From Actinobacteria bacterium HGW-Actinobacteria-4 (GTDB lineage Bacteria; Actinomycetota; Actinomycetes; Actinomycetales; Demequinaceae): a stretch of DNA of 64,000 bases. Below the pieces are notes generated by a model that was given only the letters and a program-made list of their open reading frames with translations, did no database searches and was not told the origin of the DNA. Location: contig PHEW01000010.1 of NCBI GenBank assembly GCA_002841315.1, forward strand, positions 1-64,000, in the 5' to 3' direction. Shown here piece after piece: positions 8,274-16,667 of the stretch; position 1 is the first letter of the stretch; the number at the start of each line of letters is the position of its first letter. Both the position numbers and the translations under genes were made by a program.

Positions 8274-9470
8274 CTAGGAAGCTCGCTCGCGGGCCAGCAG
8301 GTCCTCGATGCTGTCGATGGACAGCGCGTGCTGGATGGCCATGGACGATGCTCCGGAAACCGCTGCGGAATCGTTGCCTCGGGAGTGGACAATTTGTAGC
8401 CCGGCGGTGGCCAGCGGCGTGGAGCGGGTGTAGACCACTTCCCTGGCGCCTGCGAGCAGGTGATCGCCTGCACGTGCCAGCGGGCCGCCTAGAACCACCA
8501 CGGCGGGGTTGATCAGGCTGATGCAGCTGATCAGCACTTGGCCAATCATGCGTCCGGCTTCGCGTACGGCTTGCACGGCGTCCAGGTCTCCACGGTTCAC
8601 GGCAGCGGCAACGTCGTGCGCACCTTCCAACTCGTGACCTTTGGCGCGCAGCGCTGCCGCGAGTGCGGGGCCTGCGGCGAGCGCTTCCAGGCAGCCCGTG
8701 GATCCGCATCGGCATTGTGGGTCGCCGGCGTTGGGAACGTAGACGTGGCCGATGTCCCCCGCGACTCCTTGCGCGCCGCGGTGAATGCGCCCGCCGGCGA
8801 TGACTCCTGCGCCAATGCCGGTGGCGACTTTGATGAAGAGCATGTCGTCTACGCCGGGCCAGTGGTCGTTGCGCTCCCCTAGTGCGAGCACGTTGACGTC
8901 GTTGTCCACCAGGATCGGCACGCCGAACGCATCGCCCAGGAATCCGGGAACGTCAAAGCGGTCCCAGCCGGGCATGATGGGCGGGTTCACGGGCCGGCCG
9001 GTGGCGTGTTCCACGGGCCCGGGTAGTCCCACGCCTACGGCTTGGAGGTAGGCGCCCACGCTGTGCTTCTTGAGCAGGCGCTTGCCCTCGTCGATGGCCC
9101 AGCCCAGGACCACTTCGGGGCCTTCGGAGACTGCGAGCGAGACCTCGGTGTCTTCCAGGAGCGTGCCCTCGAGGTCGCTGATGCCAATGTGGGCGTGGGT
9201 GGCGCCGATGTCTACGCCAAGGACCCCGCGGTTGGTGCCGTCGAAGGTGAAAAGGCGAGAGGGGCGGCCGCCGGTGGAGGCGGCATCGGCTACGGGGCGG
9301 AGCAACTGTGCGCGGAGCAGGGCGTCCACACGGGCCGCGACGGTGGAGCGGGCCAAGCCGGTGAGGGTGGCGAGTTCGGAGCGCGTCCGGGGCGGCTCCG
9401 TCCGGAGAATCTGGAAGATTTCTGCCTGCGCGGACCCTGTGAGCGTCTCTTGTCCGCGCGGGTCGATCAT
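8274..9470 (-). CDS. ROK family transcriptional regulator
   Basis: A 398-residue repressor with an N-terminal winged helix-turn-helix (residues about 15-75, TRSELATLTGLARSTVAARVDAL) fused to a sugar-kinase-like ROK domain. The ROK part shows the ATP-binding GVDIGATHAHI loop, a central IGAGVIAGGRIHRGAQGVAGDIGH motif and the zinc motif CRCGSTGCLE. It faces the sugar operon tail-to-tail and is probably its local regulator; the 19-bp palindrome at 4681 is a plausible target. Its mRNA looks leaderless: a TAACAT box ends exactly 6 nt before the ATG and there is no ribosome site. Confidence 0.92.
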   Translation of the reverse strand: MIDPRGQETLTGSAQAEIFQILRTEPPRTRSELATLTGLARSTVAARVDALLRAQLLRPVADAASTGGRPSRLFTFDGTNRGVLGVDIGATHAHIGISDLEGTLLEDTEVSLAVSEGPEVVLGWAIDEGKRLLKKHSVGAYLQAVGVGLPGPVEHATGRPVNPPIMPGWDRFDVPGFLGDAFGVPILVDNDVNVLALGERNDHWPGVDDMLFIKVATGIGAGVIAGGRIHRGAQGVAGDIGHVYVPNAGDPQCRCGSTGCLEALAAGPALAAALRAKGHELEGAHDVAAAVNRGDLDAVQAVREAGRMIGQVLISCISLINPAVVVLGGPLARAGDHLLAGAREVVYTRSTPLATAGLQIVHSRGNDSAAVSGASSMAIQHALSIDSIEDLLARERAS

Positions 9471-9476
9471 GGGTCA

Positions 9477-9482
9477 ATGTTA
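9477..9482 (-). promoter_or_regulatory. Leaderless -10 box of the ROK gene
   Basis: TAACAT on the minus strand with 6 nt to the ATG at 9470, so transcription probably begins at or next to the start codon. Confidence 0.45.
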
Positions 9483-9845
9483 CCGGACTGTTATGGCAGC
9501 GGAAGGACCCGCAGGGCGAGAAAATGCAACTTATGATTGTTGGTCGTCATAACGCCGAGGTGTGCATTCGGGTGCTACGGGGCGCTGTCGGCACCGACCG
9601 GAACGGTAGGGCTCGCCAGTCCCAGAGACGCGGAGCTGTACTCTCACGGTCGCATTCCCACTCTCGCAACACAACTACGTGAGTCTGAAAGTCGCATTGA
9701 AAATGAGTGTGGACCCGCCTGGATCCCTCTGCCGCTTCGTGCGCGTGTCGCCGGTTCGTGATCTACCGGCACATGACTGGAAGCTGCGCCGCTGCAACAA
9801 CCAGTTGGGCACCACCAGTCTCTACCGCTCCCGCCGTGTACCCGG

Positions 9846-9851
9846 TAGCGT
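9846..9851 (+). promoter_or_regulatory. Leaderless -10 box of the pentapeptide-repeat gene
   Basis: TAGCGT followed by exactly 6 nt and the ATG at 9858; no ribosome site is present. Confidence 0.45.
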
Positions 9852-9857
9852 CGTCCC

Positions 9858-11102
9858 ATGCAAGGAAACTCAAAGGATGACGACTCGACGAATGCTAGAG
9901 AGACTTCTTTCGGGCTCGTTCGTGTAGTCGCCCTTTGGTGCGCGGTCGCCGCTGTGAGTTTGCTTTCCGCCTACTACTTTGTCGAATGGGCGGGCGCGTC
10001 ATGGGCGTGGCCAGGGTGGGCACCGCTGCTTGATCCCAACGCCCACCGAGTCCGGCTCGCGGTCGCAGTTCTGGCGCCAGTTGCCGTAATTGCGTCTGTC
10101 GCGGTGGCCTTTGATCGGGCTCACCTCGCTCGCAAAGAAGCTCACGATGCGTACGTGCGTGCAGACGCAGCCCAAGATCGCTATATCGAAGAGTTGGCAA
10201 CGAGGAATGCCGAAGCCGCGCGAGCCAACTTGGAAGCGGCAGTCGCTGCCTTTGGCGACGTGAACACCGCCGTTCGATCCTTTGGAGCCGGTGCTTTGCG
10301 CGCTCATGCGCGAGAAAATCCATCGCACTCAACCGAGATCATCGGTGTGCTGACTGCTCACTTGCGGACTACGCCTCCGGAACCGGACGCCCCGACCGCC
10401 CCGACCGCCCCGACCGCACAAGCGTCCTCACAGGCACCACACAGTGCGGTTCCGACAATGACCAACCACGAGGCGGAGCTTAGGAATGACGTGGCGCGAT
10501 ACCTCGCCGAGATAGTCTCCACTTCAGCCTTCCCGGACCTAGACCGAATCAATCTCCGAGGAGCCGTATTCGGCGACTATGTAGATTGGCGCAACTCGTT
10601 GTGGAGGAAGCGGGTAGACCTCAGCGGTGCCCATTTCACCGGTCGCGTCCGACTTGGAGGCTCTCGTTTCAAGAGCATCGTCTCGATGGACGATGCCAGC
10701 ATCGCAGGCAACCTTGAGGCTCCCGCGATGGTCGTAGACGGACATGCCGACTTTCGGAACCTCAAGGTTCTCGGAACCGCGAACTTCTCGGGTGCCGCAT
10801 TCAGGAATGGAGCTGACTTCCGCGAGTCAAGTTTTAGCACCGCTACCGACTTCAGCCGGACCACCTTTGGGAGAGAGCGCCATGTAACGCGCCCGTACGT
10901 AAGTTCCGGGCCCAAGACACAGTTCTCTGGAGTCCGCTTTGCCACCGATGCGAACTTTGAAGGCGCTCGAATCTTCGGCGACGCTCGGTTGGAAACCCAC
11001 ACTCGAAGCGCACGTCCCAAACCGAACGGCTTGCACTCCTCGGACGGTACTGCTGCGGCACTAACAGTCGCACCTTGGCGAACTCAAAGCGCCTCAGAGT
11101 AG
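9858..11102 (+). CDS. Membrane-anchored pentapeptide-repeat-like protein
   Basis: A 414-residue protein. Two membrane segments (about residues 20-44 and 70-90) are followed by an Ala/Glu/Arg-rich coiled coil (about 94-135), a helical segment ending STEIIGVLTAHLR, a Pro/Thr/Ala linker encoded by imperfect GACCGCCCC repeats at about 10390, and from residue about 225 a right-handed beta-helix-like region. There the five-residue pattern is clear: INLRGAVF, VDLSGAHF, ADFRNLKV, ANFSGAAF, ADFRESSF, TDFSRTTF, ANFEGARI. Actinobacteria have many membrane pentapeptide proteins with this order (membrane anchor, coiled coil, LTAFVRE-like helix, repeats), but their function is mostly unknown. It opens the island and may pair with the membrane gene at 11320. 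Confidence 0.75.
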   Translation: MQGNSKDDDSTNARETSFGLVRVVALWCAVAAVSLLSAYYFVEWAGASWAWPGWAPLLDPNAHRVRLAVAVLAPVAVIASVAVAFDRAHLARKEAHDAYVRADAAQDRYIEELATRNAEAARANLEAAVAAFGDVNTAVRSFGAGALRAHARENPSHSTEIIGVLTAHLRTTPPEPDAPTAPTAPTAQASSQAPHSAVPTMTNHEAELRNDVARYLAEIVSTSAFPDLDRINLRGAVFGDYVDWRNSLWRKRVDLSGAHFTGRVRLGGSRFKSIVSMDDASIAGNLEAPAMVVDGHADFRNLKVLGTANFSGAAFRNGADFRESSFSTATDFSRTTFGRERHVTRPYVSSGPKTQFSGVRFATDANFEGARIFGDARLETHTRSARPKPNGLHSSDGTAAALTVAPWRTQSASE

Positions 11103-11319
11103 GCACCTCGAGCTGGCAGCGGCGATGCAAGTGGGTTGACAACGATCAAGCGCCCTCGTACAGGCCGTTCACTGTCTCTAGAAAGGCGTCGAGGCGTACC
11201 CCACGCTTGTTGGGCGGCGATCGCGTCGAAGCGGACCTCTCGTTGGGCCAGCTCGTCACTCTTGGCCAAGACGGTCACTTGTCGCCGGATGTCGCTAGGC
11301 TCAGCAACGGAGGTTGCCT

Positions 11320-12054
11320 ATGGTCAAGCAATGGAGTTTCTGGATTCCACTCACTCTTAGCATCATCGCGGTAGTAACTCTCGGTATTGCGGTCGACGAC
11401 CCTTTCGGTACGAGTTTGGCCCCATTTGTTCAGGGCGCGTCAGCGCTCATCCTGGTGGGCGCGACGGTCTCATACGTGGCCGCCACCTATTCGCTTGCAG
11501 AAACTGCTGAGAGGCAACTTGCCCTCGCACAGAGCACCCCTGCCCTCGAGGCTGTTGACGCGGTTTGGCGAGCTTATGCGGGCATCGCAGTCTCGTGGAT
11601 TGAGGTCAACGTGAGTGCGGGGGACTACATTGACAAGACCCTGGCAGACATCAACGCCGCAGGGGCGCGGAGAACAGCATTCCGAACGTCAGCCGAGAGC
11701 CTGGCGAGTTTTGAGGGAATCCTCACCGAGAATCGGCACTTGTTGCCACCCGAAGTGAAGGACACAGTCAACGCGTTTAGCCGAGTAGTTGCTGCCTCTC
11801 GACGTGCTGCTCTTGCGCTAGATGACGCTCTCTGGAACGAAATCACCGCGGCGCTTCCCAAGACTCCGAGCAAGAGCAACATCCGGAGAGCATGGCGTGA
11901 AGACCCGCGACTCGACCGCAAGAACGGACCCTCATGGGACGACTACATGGGAACTGCGTGGACGTCGAGAAGTCTCATCGCTCTCGCGCCATTCGCGGCG
12001 GCATGTGACAATCACCTCCCGAAATTCGACTCAAGGGCCCGACCGACAAAGTAG
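11320..12054 (+). CDS. Membrane protein with cytoplasmic helical domain, unknown
   Basis: A 244-residue protein. The ATG at 11320 has GGAGG 6 nt upstream; an in-frame TTG at 11314 is less likely. Two N-terminal membrane segments (about residues 6-25 and 36-57) are followed by a cytoplasmic, Ala-rich, mostly helical domain of about 180 residues with a Trp pair (DAVWRAYAGIAVSWIE) and a basic C-terminus. The topology mirrors the N-terminal part of the protein encoded at 9858 (two membrane segments, then a helical region). No family recognised. Base composition is more AT-rich than in the flanking housekeeping genes. Confidence 0.65.
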   Translation: MVKQWSFWIPLTLSIIAVVTLGIAVDDPFGTSLAPFVQGASALILVGATVSYVAATYSLAETAERQLALAQSTPALEAVDAVWRAYAGIAVSWIEVNVSAGDYIDKTLADINAAGARRTAFRTSAESLASFEGILTENRHLLPPEVKDTVNAFSRVVAASRRAALALDDALWNEITAALPKTPSKSNIRRAWREDPRLDRKNGPSWDDYMGTAWTSRSLIALAPFAAACDNHLPKFDSRARPTK

Positions 12055-12357
12055 TAGCCCTTGCGGGCGGCTTGACGGGTGCCACAGCGGCTACCGGTAC
12101 CCACCTCACTATCTGTGCTCCGGGGTACGCAGGCGCGCGCGTTGCTCGGCACGTGACCGGGTCCCCGGGCGGGCAGCCGCACCACCCCGGGTGAGCTGCT
12201 ACGCCGTAAGTGCATGGTCATTGAGCTGAGCCAAGCGCGGACGCGTCGATCTTTGTGGGGCCCTTCGAAAGATCTCTCGCCACATGTAGAATGCGATTCA
12301 AGCGCTGTGGACAGGTTGGTGCCGCAGCGCGCAGCCAACCGTCAGGAACGGTGCAAC
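12055..12357. other. Intergenic region upstream of the island ATPase
   Basis: 303 nt. Apart from the promoter candidate at 12264-12292 I see nothing coding. The frame of the downstream gene is open back to 12214, but without a ribosome site or conserved-looking residues. Confidence 0.4.
12264..12292 (+). promoter_or_regulatory. Candidate promoter of the island ATPase
   Basis: TTCGAA, 17-nt spacer, TAGAAT; about 60 nt before the GTG at 12358, leaving room for the AGGAACGG ribosome site. Confidence 0.4.
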
Positions 12358-14526
12358 GTGGGAACAATCACGCTCGGACTTCGTAACTGCTACGGGATTG
12401 GCGCGTTAGACGCAACTCTTGATTTTCCGGTCGACCGCAGGACGGTTGCAATCTATGCTCATAACGGGTCGATGAAGACGTCGTTGGCCACGGCCTTCCT
12501 TGACCTGAGCGAGGGAAGAGACTCCCTCGATCGCCACTTTCCAGACCGATCTACAGTCCGGACAATCGTCGACGAGACGGGCTCGGTGCTGGACGGCGAA
12601 GCGGTCGTCGTAGTTAAGCCCTATGACGCAAGACTTGGTCCCACAGAACGTAGCGCCACGTTGCTGGTGAACGCTGACCTTCGCAACAAGTACGAACAGA
12701 TCCACGCCGTCGTCGATAGGGCCCGTGGCGAACTTGCTAGCGCGCTCAAGAAACAAAGCGGGTCACGCGCTACGGAGCGCGAAGTTTCGAAAACGTTCGC
12801 GAACCATGACGATCGATTCGTGGAAGCGATACTCACTGTCTACGACGAGGTCGTCGCCAGAGAGGACTCCCAGTTCGCGCAAGTTCCGCACAATGTCATC
12901 TTTGAGCCACGAGTTGTAGCGCTACTTGAGAATCCCGAGTTCCGAAACGCCCTTTCAGACTACGTCGATCGGTACGACGAGCTTCTCGAAGCGTCACAGT
13001 ATTTTCACCGTGGCAGGTTTAGTTACTACGACGCCGAGCAGGTCGCCAAGAACCTTCGCGGCCATGGTTTCTTCGATGCAAAGCACAGCCTTCGTCTCAA
13101 TGGCGCGGACTCCCACGAGTTGACTACCGCTCACGAGTTCGAGGAAGTTGTCGCTCGTGAAAAGCAAGCCATCACAGATGACCCCGAGTTGCGACGGAAG
13201 TTCATGGGGATCGAGAAGCAATTGACGACCAATGCTTCAGTGCGCGAGTTCTGGGCGTACGTTTCCGCAAATCGGTGGCTCATTCCCGAACTCGGCGACC
13301 TAGCGGCGCTGAGTCGCGAGCTCTGGCTCTCGTACCTCAAGGCAACTCAGGATGCGATGACTGATCTCGTGGCGCACTACCGTGCTGCGCAAGACCAGTT
13401 GAGCCACATCAAGGGCGTCGCTGCTAACGAGGGCAAACTGTGGCAACGAGTGATCGAGATATTTAACCAGCGCTTCTACGTGCCGTTCAAACTGGAAGTA
13501 ACAAACCAACTCGACGTCGTACTCGGTCTCGCAGACTTGCCTAACCTCGCGTTCACATTCATCGAGGGCGAGCACGAGGCACCAGTCGCAAGGGATGAAC
13601 TTGTGACAGCTCTCAGTCAAGGCGAGCGCCGCGCTCTGTACATCCTCAACGTCCTTTTCGAAGTTGAAGCCCGGAAGCAGGCTGGCATGCCGACGCTATT
13701 TGTTATCGACGATATCGCAGACAGCTTCGACTACAGAAACAAATACGCGATTGTCAGATACCTTGAAGAGATCCATCGAGTCAGGCACTTCAGGCAGATC
13801 ATTCTCACACATAACTTCGATTTCTTAAGGACTCTCGCCAGCAGGTTCGTAGGCTATGGTCAGTGTCATATGGTGTCCCGCACCGGCAACTCGATCGCGC
13901 TCGTCGCACCTCACTCCATCAGAAACCCATTCCTTGGGTGGAAACGCGACTTCTTCACCGACGAGACTGCCCGTGCGGCCTGCATACCCTTCATCCGAAA
14001 CCTGATTGAGTACATGCGAGGACCGAAAGATGCCGACTATCTGGTCCTCACGTCGGTTCTTCACTGGAAGCCCGACTCTACGAGAATTACCCAGGCGGCA
14101 CTCGATGACATTTTTCGGCGGCTCTTCGGCATCACTGGCGCATGGACTGAGGAAGGCAGCGTCCTCGATTCTGTGCTCTCGACCGCTGGTGACTGCGCCG
14201 CAAAGCGAGGTAATGCGAGTCTCGCAGAGAAGATCGTCCTCTCTCTAGGGATTCGCCTCGCTGCAGAACGACACATGGTTCACGTGCTTAACGACAACGA
14301 CCTGTGGGCCGAGTTGGCGACCAAGAAGAATCAGACGGCAAGACTGTTTCAAGCGTACGCGGCGCAGGCGACCGTCTCACCTGATGCGATGCGCGTCCTC
14401 GAGGACGTATTGCTAATGACACCCGAGAATATCCATCTCAACTCCTTCATGTACGAACCGATACTCGATATGTCCGAAGACCATTTGCGTACGCTTTTTA
14501 GGAGCGTAGTCACCCTCGGGTTGTGA
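12358..14526 (+). CDS. ABC/SMC-like AAA ATPase with altered Walker A (probable defence ATPase)
   Basis: A protein of about 722 residues; the GTG at 12358 is preferred because AGGAACGG lies just upstream and the P-loop then falls at residues 34-42. Order: N-terminal ATPase lobe with P-loop AHNGSMKTS (Lys40), in which the glycines that usually open the loop and precede Lys are Ala and Met; a long helical insert (about 100-430) of coiled-coil character; C-terminal ATPase lobe with ALSQGERRALYIL (signature), PTLFVIDDIADSFDY (Walker B and D-loop) and IILTHNFDF (H-loop His); then a helical C-terminal domain ending NIHLNSFMYEPILDMS. The layout resembles PrrC/RloC-like (AAA_13) defence ATPases, where the tail carries the effector, but I cannot place a nuclease motif here. 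A single gene with its own promoter. Confidence 0.75.
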   Translation: MGTITLGLRNCYGIGALDATLDFPVDRRTVAIYAHNGSMKTSLATAFLDLSEGRDSLDRHFPDRSTVRTIVDETGSVLDGEAVVVVKPYDARLGPTERSATLLVNADLRNKYEQIHAVVDRARGELASALKKQSGSRATEREVSKTFANHDDRFVEAILTVYDEVVAREDSQFAQVPHNVIFEPRVVALLENPEFRNALSDYVDRYDELLEASQYFHRGRFSYYDAEQVAKNLRGHGFFDAKHSLRLNGADSHELTTAHEFEEVVAREKQAITDDPELRRKFMGIEKQLTTNASVREFWAYVSANRWLIPELGDLAALSRELWLSYLKATQDAMTDLVAHYRAAQDQLSHIKGVAANEGKLWQRVIEIFNQRFYVPFKLEVTNQLDVVLGLADLPNLAFTFIEGEHEAPVARDELVTALSQGERRALYILNVLFEVEARKQAGMPTLFVIDDIADSFDYRNKYAIVRYLEEIHRVRHFRQIILTHNFDFLRTLASRFVGYGQCHMVSRTGNSIALVAPHSIRNPFLGWKRDFFTDETARAACIPFIRNLIEYMRGPKDADYLVLTSVLHWKPDSTRITQAALDDIFRRLFGITGAWTEEGSVLDSVLSTAGDCAAKRGNASLAEKIVLSLGIRLAAERHMVHVLNDNDLWAELATKKNQTARLFQAYAAQATVSPDAMRVLEDVLLMTPENIHLNSFMYEPILDMSEDHLRTLFRSVVTLGL

Positions 14527-14817
14527 AATGTTGCTCTCGAATTGTTCGCGACGTCTCGGAGTCGGGGAACTAAGAGTGCCTCCCCTGGCAGCCCTTTGTT
14601 CGGTCTAAAGGTGCCTCATGCCTCGTCGTGCAGGTTCCTACTCCGTCAGGACGTGGCCGCACGCCGCAGGAACGGCCACCTCGATCCAGCCCTCGAAAGC
14701 CGCAGGCGCACTTCGACCTGATGTACTCCACACCTGGCGTGGCGGAGCAAGAGTTTTGAGACGAGTTTGTCACAATGGTGCAGAAGCGTAGCCGAGAAGT
14801 GAAGGTGGGAGCGACTC

Positions 14818-15060
14818 ATGGCACGAGCACGGGAAGTGAAAGCTACGGCCAAAGACACGGATGGTGACGTGACTGGGTTGGTGGGCCGATTCGGGAGGGT
14901 CACCGCCAAGCAAGCGATCCGCGACATTGAGCGTGGGGACGCAAAGTACTCCTCTGGAGGGAGCGCACTACACGTCGTGGATGGCCCCAGCGGCAAGTAC
15001 CTCCGAACATCTCCAGACGGTCGGCGCGGCAACAACCTAGATGAACTTCCTGACGCCTGA
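14818..15060 (+). CDS. DUF3892-like small protein
   Basis: An 80-residue protein with GGTGGGAG 6 nt before the ATG. The family pattern is visible: ..VTGLVGRFGRVTAKQAIRDIERGD.. then a Tyr/Ser segment, ALHVVDGPSGKYLRTSPDG and NNLDELP at the C-terminus. DUF3892 proteins are small, widespread in bacteria and of unknown function, often near defence or mobile genes. Its last 20 nt overlap the start of the next gene in another frame, implying translational coupling. The region upstream (14527-14817, 291 nt) shows no gene. Confidence 0.75.
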   Translation: MARAREVKATAKDTDGDVTGLVGRFGRVTAKQAIRDIERGDAKYSSGGSALHVVDGPSGKYLRTSPDGRRGNNLDELPDA

Positions 15061-15595
15061 AGCGTCACCCAGTCAACCCGCCGACGCACACGGCTTCCCC
15101 GAGTGGTTGGGGCCAGTTCCAAACGAGATATTTGAGTTGCTCGGCCGGGTCACAATGCTCGGAGCTTTCATCGAACTGAGACTTCTCAGGCTACTTGTCT
15201 CCCTCGGTACCAAGTCAGAGCCGGAGTTGGCTGGCGACCCCGTCGCTGAACTGATTAGGTCTACGCGCTTCTTGGTACTGAACGGTTCGCCCGCACGCCC
15301 GGCGCTGCCTGCAAAGACTAGGAGCGCGATCTCGCTCGTCGTGGACGAGACAGAGGCCATACACCTCCGTCGCAATGCGCTTGTGCATGGCGTTTGGGCC
15401 AACCCAGAGAGCAATGCACTCTACGTTTGGCGACCCGCTCGGACGAGCGCTCGCGACCTCGAAGGAGGCACGACTGCGTCCAGAACAACGAGCCGGGCGG
15501 AGGTAAAGGAACTTATCGTGCAACAGGGCGCTGTCGCTCAAGAACTCGAACGATGCCGAGACCTCGTCGAGGAAGTGCCGCGCGCGTGGCCGTAG
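15041..15595 (+). CDS. Protein with R-x4-H motif, possible HEPN-like domain
   Basis: A 184-residue helical protein whose ATG lies inside the 3' end of the DUF3892-like gene, so it is probably coupled to it; no separate ribosome site is seen. Residues 25-60 form a hydrophobic helix pair (NEIFELLGRVTMLGAFIELRLLRLL), and residues 111-116 read RNALVH, an R-x4-H motif of the kind that forms the HEPN RNase active site, followed by GVWAN. The C-terminal 40 residues are a Glu/Arg-rich helix. Similar RNxxVHG proteins are common among uncharacterised bacterial helical proteins and not all are nucleases, so HEPN assignment is an inference from one motif and the island setting. Confidence 0.55.
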   Translation: MNFLTPEASPSQPADAHGFPEWLGPVPNEIFELLGRVTMLGAFIELRLLRLLVSLGTKSEPELAGDPVAELIRSTRFLVLNGSPARPALPAKTRSAISLVVDETEAIHLRRNALVHGVWANPESNALYVWRPARTSARDLEGGTTASRTTSRAEVKELIVQQGAVAQELERCRDLVEEVPRAWP

Positions 15596-15656
15596 AAGCA
15601 ACAGTTCTAACTAGCGCAACGAACCGCTCGCATGTGAGCTCAGCATCCAGATAAGC

Positions 15657-16667
15657 CTACAACGGTGTGGTGCGGCGTACCCGAGCTTCGCGGTGGAAGT
15701 TGATCGGCGTGGTCCGAAGCAGGCGCTCGACGAGCGACTGCAGGAAGTGGCTTGGTTGGAGATCTGGCGGCACCAGTTCCTGTTTGAAGTCAACGCGCGG
15801 CAGCGTGGCGAGGTCCAAGTCCGTTGGAGTGGCGCTTCCATCGTCCTCACCGTCATCGCCGTCCTCGAGCGTGCTCATCGCCTGTTGGAGGACGTCGTCG
15901 CCATCGCCCTCGTCATCGGCTGCGAGCGGGGGCGCTCCTTCGCCGCCATACTCAACAACAAGAAGCGCCACCGCATGATATGCGTCGTCCTCCCGACCAA
16001 GTTTCTGTAGCAAGTCGATTAGCCAATCAGCCTTCTCCGGCGCCTCGTCGAAGATCGTTGAACGAAGTCCGTAGAAGAACCCGAGAGCCGCCATCGGGTG
16101 GCGGAGTCGTAGGTTCTTTGCGTCGCCATAGGACTCTTCGATCCGGTTCGCGGCGTTGTTGCCAAAGCTAGAGTCCATACGCTTCGTCGAGATGAGGACT
16201 TCTGGACCGGTTGCCCAGTCCGACACGACGACGTCAACCTGCTTGAGGTAGTTCTTGCCCAGAATGTTCGCCCTTGACCCGACGACTCCTCGCGGCGGAC
16301 TACCGGAGGAGAGCCTCTTTCGGAGAGCAAGCGCCTCTTTCGCTGGCAAGTGCTCCAGCAGACTCGCGACTGGTCCGGGCATCACGCGCGGCTTCGATGC
16401 TCGCGGCCACACTGCGTTCGAATCCACGCCCGCTCGGCGAAGTTCGTGCGCGACCCAAACATCGAGAGCCAGGGCCGGCACGCCGCTGGTGGTGGGTGCC
16501 CTCAAAGCGAGCGGAACGCCGAGAAGCTTTCTCAGCAACTCGAAGTCGGGCTCGTACTGGACGCCCCCGCTGGCATCTCCACGCCACGGGCTCGCGCTTC
16601 GCTCACTCGTGTCAACGCCCTTAACCAACTCGTCGAAGGCGGCCCAGGCCCTAGTCGCACCAGACAT
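15657..16667 (-). CDS. Probable restriction endonuclease, partner of the adjacent methyltransferase
   Basis: A 336-residue protein whose start overlaps the methyltransferase stop by one base (TAATG), so the two are coupled. The central part (about residues 136-200) has NYLKQVDVVVSDWATGPEVLISTKRM: Asp145 on a strand followed by Ser160-Thr-Lys162 fits a PD-(D/E)xK nuclease core in which the second acidic residue may be Glu156 or is replaced by Ser. A following RIEESYGDAKNLRLRHP helix and a Phe/Tyr-rich strand are typical of these folds. An Asp/Glu-rich linker (about 255-285) precedes a helical C-terminus. Position next to an adenine methyltransferase is the main support for the restriction role; specificity unknown. 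Confidence 0.7.
   Translation of the reverse strand: MSGATRAWAAFDELVKGVDTSERSASPWRGDASGGVQYEPDFELLRKLLGVPLALRAPTTSGVPALALDVWVAHELRRAGVDSNAVWPRASKPRVMPGPVASLLEHLPAKEALALRKRLSSGSPPRGVVGSRANILGKNYLKQVDVVVSDWATGPEVLISTKRMDSSFGNNAANRIEESYGDAKNLRLRHPMAALGFFYGLRSTIFDEAPEKADWLIDLLQKLGREDDAYHAVALLVVEYGGEGAPPLAADDEGDGDDVLQQAMSTLEDGDDGEDDGSATPTDLDLATLPRVDFKQELVPPDLQPSHFLQSLVERLLRTTPINFHREARVRRTTPL

Larger units (their letters stand above)
9471..9857. other. Intergenic region, left edge of accessory island
   Basis: 387 nt between the divergent ROK gene and the first island gene. I see no convincing gene. It holds the two facing leaderless -10 boxes at its ends. It contains no integrase remnant, tRNA fragment or clear terminal repeat that would mark an attachment site. 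Confidence 0.5.

Noticed and set aside
9471-9857. Left attachment site matching the tRNA-like remnant at 21792
   Set aside because: I compared the two regions by eye and found no shared sequence longer than a few bases.
12214-12357. N-terminal extension of the island ATPase
   Set aside because: No ribosome site, and the domain begins at the GTG at 12358; the promoter candidate lies inside the extension.
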